Part shown: positions 58,201 to 64,000 of the stretch, piece after piece
How positions within the stretch are numbered: the first letter of the stretch is position 1
Layout: each line of letters begins with the position of its first letter
Origin: Prostheceraeus crozeri
Lineage: Eukaryota; Platyhelminthes; Polycladida; Euryleptidae
Length of the DNA: 64,000 bases
Assembly: GCA_907163375.1 (NCBI GenBank)
Contig: CAJQUW010006103.1
Location: 117,705-181,704, forward strand
Direction of reading: 5' to 3'
Program-made: the position numbers and the translations under genes
Notes under the pieces: generated by a model
Database searches by the model: none
Told to the model about the DNA's origin: nothing
The model's input: the letters and a program-made list of their open reading frames with translations, nothing else

Positions 58201-61200
58201 ATGTATAGGCCTAGACATGAGCTGATCATCAATTCGAGTCAGCGCAACCATTTTTCATTTCGAGTGTGCCACTCCTGAAATGCATGTTTCTAGTACAATT
58301 TGGGGTCGCTGATTATGTGCCACGCATCAGTTTTACTAAATTCGGCCTCCTTCACTCGGAAAACTCAATTCAAAGTTCAACTACATCACACAATAATTCC
58401 AGCGCAACCACTTTTCAAGTTGAAATTACTCAGCTCAAACGTCGTTTCACATCAAATAAATAGCACCATCGTGTGTGCCAGGTCAATATTCATCAGAATC
58501 GACCAAACACTCGTACCTATTCACTCGCTAAATCAGAAAATATCATCCTTCAAAAACACATGATTTCCTGCCATGTATAGGCCTAGACATGAGCTGATCA
58601 TCAATTCGAGTCAGCGCAACCATTTTTCATTTCGAGTGTGCCACTCCTGAAATGCATGTTTCTAGTACAATTTGGGGTCGCTGATTATGTGCCACGCATC
58701 AGTTTTACTAAATTCGGCCTCCTTCACTCGGAAAACTCAATTCAAAGTTCAACTACATCACACAATAATTCCAGCGCAACCACTTTTCAAGTTGAAATTA
58801 CTCAGCTCAAACGTCGTTTCACATCAAATAAATAGCACCATCGTGTGTGCCAGGTCAATATTCATCAGAATCGACCAAACACTCGTACCTATTCACTCGC
58901 TAAATCAGAAAATATCATCCTTCAAAAACACATGATTTCCTGCCATGTATAGGCCTAGACATGAGCTGATCATCAATTCGAGTCAGCGCAACCATTTTTC
59001 ATTTCGAGTGTGCCACTCCTGAAATGCATGTTTCTAGTACAATTTGGGGTCGCTGATTATGTGCCACGCATCAGTTTTACTAAATTCGGCCTCCTTCACT
59101 CGGAAAACTCAATTCAAAGTTCAACTACATCACACAATAATTCCAGCGCAACCACTTTTCAAGTTGAAATTACTCAGCTCAAACGTCGTTTCACATCAAA
59201 TAAATAGCACCATCGTGTGTGCCAGGTCAATATTCATCAGAATCGACCAAACACTCGTACCTATTCACTCGCTAAATCAGAAAATATCATCCTTCAAAAA
59301 CACATGATTTCCTGCCATGTATAGGCCTAGACATGAGCTGATCATCAATTCGAGTCAGCGTAACCATTTTTCATTTCGAGTGTGCCACTCCTGAAATGCA
59401 TGTTTCTAGTACAATTTGGGGTCGCTGATTATGTGCCACGCATCAGTTTTACTAAATTCGGCCTCCTTCACTCGGAAAACTCAATTCAAAGTTCAACTAC
59501 ATCACACAATAATTCCAGCGCAACCACTTTTCAAGTTGAAATTACTCAGCTCAAACGTCGTTTCACATCAAATAAATAGCACCATCGTGTGTGCCAGGTC
59601 AATATTCATCAGAATCGACCAAACACTCGTACCTATTCACTCGCTAAATCAGAAAATATCATCCTTCAAAAACACATGATTTCCTGCCATGTATAGGCCT
59701 AGACATGAGCTGATCATCAATTCGAGTCAGCGCAACCATTTTTCATTTCGAGTGTGCCACTCCTGAAATGCATGTTTCTAGTACAATTTGGGGTCGCTGA
59801 TTATGTGCCACGCATCAGTTTTACTAAATTCGGCCTCCTTCACTCGGAAAACTCAATTCAAAGTTCAACTACATCACACAATAATTCCAGCGCAACCACT
59901 TTTCAAGTTGAAATTACTCAGCTCAAACGTCGTTTCACATCAAATAAATAGCACCATCGTGTGTGCCAGGTCAATATTCATCAGAATAGACCAAACACTC
60001 GTACCTATTCACTCGCTAAATCAGAAAATATCATCCTTCAAAACACATGATTTCCTGCCATGTATAGGCCTAGACATGAGCTGATCATCAATTCGAGTCA
60101 GCGCAACCATTTTTCATTTCGAGTGTGCCACTCCTGAAATGCATGTTTCTAGTACAATTTGGGGTCGCTGATTATGTGCCACGCATCAGTTTTACTAAAT
60201 TCGGCCTCCTTCACTCGGAAAAATCAATTCAAAGTTCAACTACATCACACAATAATTCCAGTGCAACCACTTTTCAAGTTGAAATTACTCAGCTCAAACG
60301 TCGTTTCACATCAAATAAATAGCACCATCGTGTGTGCCAGGTCAATATTCATCAGAATCGACCAAACACTCGTACCTATTCACTCGCTAAATCAGAAAAT
60401 ATCATCCTTCAAAAACACATGATTTCCTGCCATGTATAGGCCTAGACATGAGCTGATCATCAATTCGAGTCAGCGCAACCATTTTTCATTTCGAGTGTGC
60501 CACTCCTGAAATGCATGTTTCTAGTACAATTTGGGTCGCTGATTATGTGCCACGCATCAGTTTTACTAAATTCGGCCTCCTTCACTCGGAAAACTCAATT
60601 CAAAGTTCAACTACATCACACAATAATTCCAGCGCAACCACTTTTCAAGTTGAAATTACTCAGCTCAAACGTCGTTTCACATCAAATAAATAGCACCATC
60701 GTGTGTGCCAGGTCAATATTCATCAGAATAGACCAAACACTCGTACCTATTCACTCGCTAAATCAGAAAATATCATCCTTCAAAAACACATGATTTCCTG
60801 CCATGTATAGGCCTAGACATGAGCTGATCATCAATTCGAGTCAGCGCAACCATTTTTCATTTCGAGTGTGCCACTCCTGAAATGCATGTTTCTAGTACAA
60901 TTTGGGGTCGCTGATTATGTGCCACGCATCAGTTTTTACTAAATTCGGCCTCCTTCACTCGGAAAACTCAATTCAAAGTTCAACTACATCACACAATAAT
61001 TCCAGCGCAACCACTTTTCAAGTTGAAATTACTCAGCTCAAACGTCGTTTCACATCAAATAAATAGCACCATCGTGTGTGCCAGGTCAATATTCATCAGA
61101 ATAGACCAAACACTCGTACCTATTCACTCGCTAAATCAGAAAATATCATCCTTCAAAAACACATGATTTCCTGCCATGTATAGGCCTAGACATGAGCTGA

Positions 61201-64000
61201 TCATCAATTCGAGTCAGCGCAACCATTTTTCATTTCGAGTGTGCCACTCCTGAAATGCATGTTTCTAGTACAATTTGGGGTCGCTATTATGTGCCACGCA
61301 TCAGTTTTACTAAATTCGGCCTCCTTCACTCGGAAAACTCAATTCAAAGTTCAACTACATCACACAATAATTCCAGCGCAACCACTTTTCAAGTTGAAAT
61401 TACTCAGCTCAAACGTCGTTTTCACATCAAATAAATAGCACCATCGTGTGTGCCAGGTCAATATTCATCAGAATAGACCAAACACTCGTACCTATTCACT
61501 CGCTAAATCAGAAAATATCATCCTTCAAAAACACATGATTTCCTGCCATGTATAGGCCTAGACATGAGCTGATCATCAATTCGAGTCAGCGCAACCATTT
61601 TTCATTTCGAGTGTGCCACTCCTGAAATGCATGTTTCTAGTACAATTTGGGGTCGCTGATTATGTGCCACGCATCAGTTTTACTAAATTCGGCCTCCTTC
61701 ACTCGGAAAACTCAATTCAAAGTTCAACTACATCACACAATAATTCCAGCGCAACCACTTTTCAAGTTGAAATTACTCAGCTCAAACGTCGTTTCACATC
61801 AAATGAATAGCACCATCGCGTGTGCCAGGTCAATATTCATCAGAATAGACCAAACACTCGTACCTATTCACTCGCTAAATCAGAAAATATCATCCTTCAA
61901 AAACACATGATTTTCCTGCATGTATATGCCTAGACATGAGCTGATCATCAATTCGAGTCAGCGCAACCATTTTTCATTTCGAGTGTGCCACTCCTGAAAT
62001 GCATGTTTCTAGTACAATTTGGGGTCGCTGATTATGTGCCACGCATCAGTTTTACTAAATTCGGCCTCCTTCACTCGGAAAACTCAATTCAAAGTTCAAC
62101 TACATCACACAATAATCCAGCGCAACCACTTTTCAAGTTGAAATTACTCAGCTCAAACGTCGTTTCACATCAAATAAATAGCACCATCGTGTGTGCCAGG
62201 TCAATATTCATCAGAATCGACCAAACACTCGCACCTATTCACTCGCTAAATCAGAAAATATCATCCTTCAAAAACACATGATTTCCTGCCATGTATAGGC
62301 CTAGACATGAGCTGATCATCAATTCGAGTCAGCGCAACCATTTTTCATTTCGAGTGTGCCACTCATGAAATGCATGTTTCTAGTTCAATTTGGGGTCGCT
62401 GATTATGTGCCACGCATCAGTTTTACTAAATTCGGCCTCCTTCACTCGGAAAACTCAATTCAAAGTTCAACTACATCACACAATAATTCCAGCGCAACCA
62501 CTTTTCAAGTTGAAATTACTCAGCTCAAACGTCGTTTCACATCAAATAAATAGCACCATCGTGTGTGCCAGGTCAATATTCATCAGAATAGACCAAACAC
62601 TCGTACCTATTCACTCGCTAAATCAGAAAATATCATCCTTCAAAAACACATGATTTCCTGCCATGTATAGGCCTAGACATGAGCTGATCATCAATTCGAG
62701 TCAGCGCAACCATTTTTCATTTCGAGTGTGCCACTCCTGAAATGCATGTTTCTAGCACAATTTGGGGTCGCTGATTATGTGCCACGCATCAGTTTTACTA
62801 AATTCGGCCTCCTTCACTCGGAAAACTCAATTCAAAGTTCAACTACATCACACAATAATTCCAGCGCAACCACTTTTCAAGTTGAAATTACTCAGCTCAA
62901 ACGTCGTTTCACATCAAATAAATAGCAACCATCGTGTGTGCCAGGTCAATATTCATCAGAATCGACCAAAACACTCGTACCTATTCACTCGCTAAATCAG
63001 AAAATATCATCCTTCAAAAACACATGATTTCCTGCCATGTATAGGCCTAGACATGAGCTGATCATCAATTCGAGTCAGCGCAACCATTTTCATTTCGAGT
63101 GTGCCACTCCTGAAATGCATGTTTCTAGTACAATTTGGGGTCGCTGATTATGTGCACGCATCAGTTTTACTAAATTCGGCCTCCTTCACTCGGAAAACTC
63201 AATTCAAAGTTCAACTACATCACACAATAATTCCAGCGCAACCACTTTTCAAGTTGAAATTACTCAGCTCAAACGTCGTTTCACATCAAATAAATAGCAC
63301 CATCGTGTGTGCCAGGTCAATATTCATCAGAATAGACCAAACACTCGTACCTATTCACTCACTAAATCAGAAAATATCATCCTTCAAAAACACATGATTT
63401 CCTGCCATGTATAGGCCTAGACATGAGCTGATCATCAATTCGAGTCAGCGCAACCATTTTTCATTTCGAGTGTGCCACTCCTGAAATGCATGTTTCTTGT
63501 ACAATTTGGGGTCGCTGATTATGTGCCACGCATCAGTTTTACTAAATTCGGCCTCCTTCACTCGGAAAACTCAATTCAAAGTTCAACTACATCACACAAT
63601 AATTCCAGCGCAAACACTTTTCAATTTTAAATTACTCAGCTCAAACGGCGTTTCACATCAAATAAATAGCACCATCGTGTGTGCCAGGTCAATATTCATC
63701 AGAATAGACCAAACACTCGTACCTATTCACTCGCTAAATCAGAAAATATCATCCTTCAAAAACACATGATTTCCTGCCATGTATAGGCCTAAGACGTGAG
63801 CTGAGCTCAGATCAATTCGAGTCAGCGCAACCATTTTTCATTTCGAGTGTGCCACTCCTGAAATGCATGTTTCTAGTACAATTTGGGGTCGCTGATTATG
63901 TGCCACGCATCAGTTTTACTAAATTCGGCCTCCTTCACTCGGAAAACTCAATTCAAAGTTCAACTACATCACACAATAATTCCAGCGCAACCACTTTTCA
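52289..64000 (+). repeat. 372-bp satellite array, more than 31 units, running off the window
   Basis: The units are 371-373 bp and nearly identical. Each unit has two CAGCGCAACC boxes spaced 160 and 212 bp, so it is probably a dimer of an older ~170-190-bp monomer. Units before about 54175 carry CTTGTAC and CTCTGTTCAAACGCC; those after carry CTAGTAC and CTCAGCTCAAACGTC. An A/C variant (AGAATAGACC / AGAATCGACC) also segregates. Short open frames of 65 and 87-90 codons recur in every unit only because the units are copies. Confidence 0.97.
54547..60124 (+). repeat. Five-unit higher-order repeat in the satellite, three copies
   Basis: In blocks 54547-56405, 56406-58265 and 58266-60124 four C-variant units are followed by one A-variant unit that also lacks one A (CTTCAAAACAC). 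Periods are 1859, 1860 and 1859 bp. The extra base of the second block is an added A in its third unit. Confidence 0.85.

Noticed and set aside
52687-63769. Repeated 65- and 87/90-codon open frames in the array
   Set aside because: They recur because the 372-bp units are copies; two overlapping frames are open at once and indels in later units shift them freely, so there is no sign of coding selection.
52289-64000. CRISPR-like array
   Set aside because: The units are contiguous 372-bp tandem copies without unique spacers, in an animal genome.

Overview
The window is nuclear DNA of an AT-rich, repeat-rich invertebrate animal. The evidence is spliced metazoan genes with introns from 61 nt to about 22.8 kb, a lysyl hydroxylase (PLOD) reading frame, and animal-type transposons of nearly every class: tRNA-derived SINE, LINE, Penelope-like, Ty3-type LTR, Tc1/mariner, hAT miniatures, foldbacks and a 372-bp satellite. 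I cannot name the phylum.

Layout. From 1 to 37056 the window is dominated by the 3' half of one plus-strand host gene that I read as RAB3GAP2, the non-catalytic subunit of the Rab3 GTPase-activating complex. Four exons (5805-6020, 28819-29097, 36660-36818, 36880-37056) all join in phase 0 and give a continuous C-terminus. The 22.8-kb intron between the first two holds a long single-exon PLOD reading frame (12178-14118, same strand, missing about the first 96 residues relative to human LH3), SINE copies, a decayed LINE (18568-23295, minus strand) and a broken mariner-type element (23614-25031). Just upstream of the PLOD frame, cytosine thins out on the plus strand over more than 1 kb and ends in a 386-bp stretch with no C at all (11727-12112). 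The next intron (29098-36659) carries hAT miniature elements with 8-bp target duplications, a foldback element whose arms contain hammerhead-like RNA motifs, and a Penelope-like element split by a hAT insertion.

From 37057 to 43900 there is a hAT transposase relic, a complete Tc1-type element (38931-40548) with an open 343-aa transposase that lacks the usual first catalytic Asp, and small inverted-repeat elements. From 43911 to 51739 lies a three-level nest: an element with about 360-bp terminal inverted repeats, a 588-bp foldback inside its left repeat, and a 4853-bp Ty3-type retrotransposon with identical 283-bp LTRs inside the foldback. From 51740 to the end is satellite DNA: a diverged edge with about 172-bp spacing, then more than 31 nearly identical 372-bp units, part of which form a five-unit higher-order repeat of 1859-1860 bp.

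The only parts likely to act in cell biology are the RAB3GAP2 exons (membrane traffic, Rab3/Rab18 regulation) and possibly PLOD (collagen lysine hydroxylation and glycosylation in the ER). The rest is mobile or repetitive DNA whose nesting gives a relative order of insertion. No bacterial features, operons or CRISPR arrays are present.
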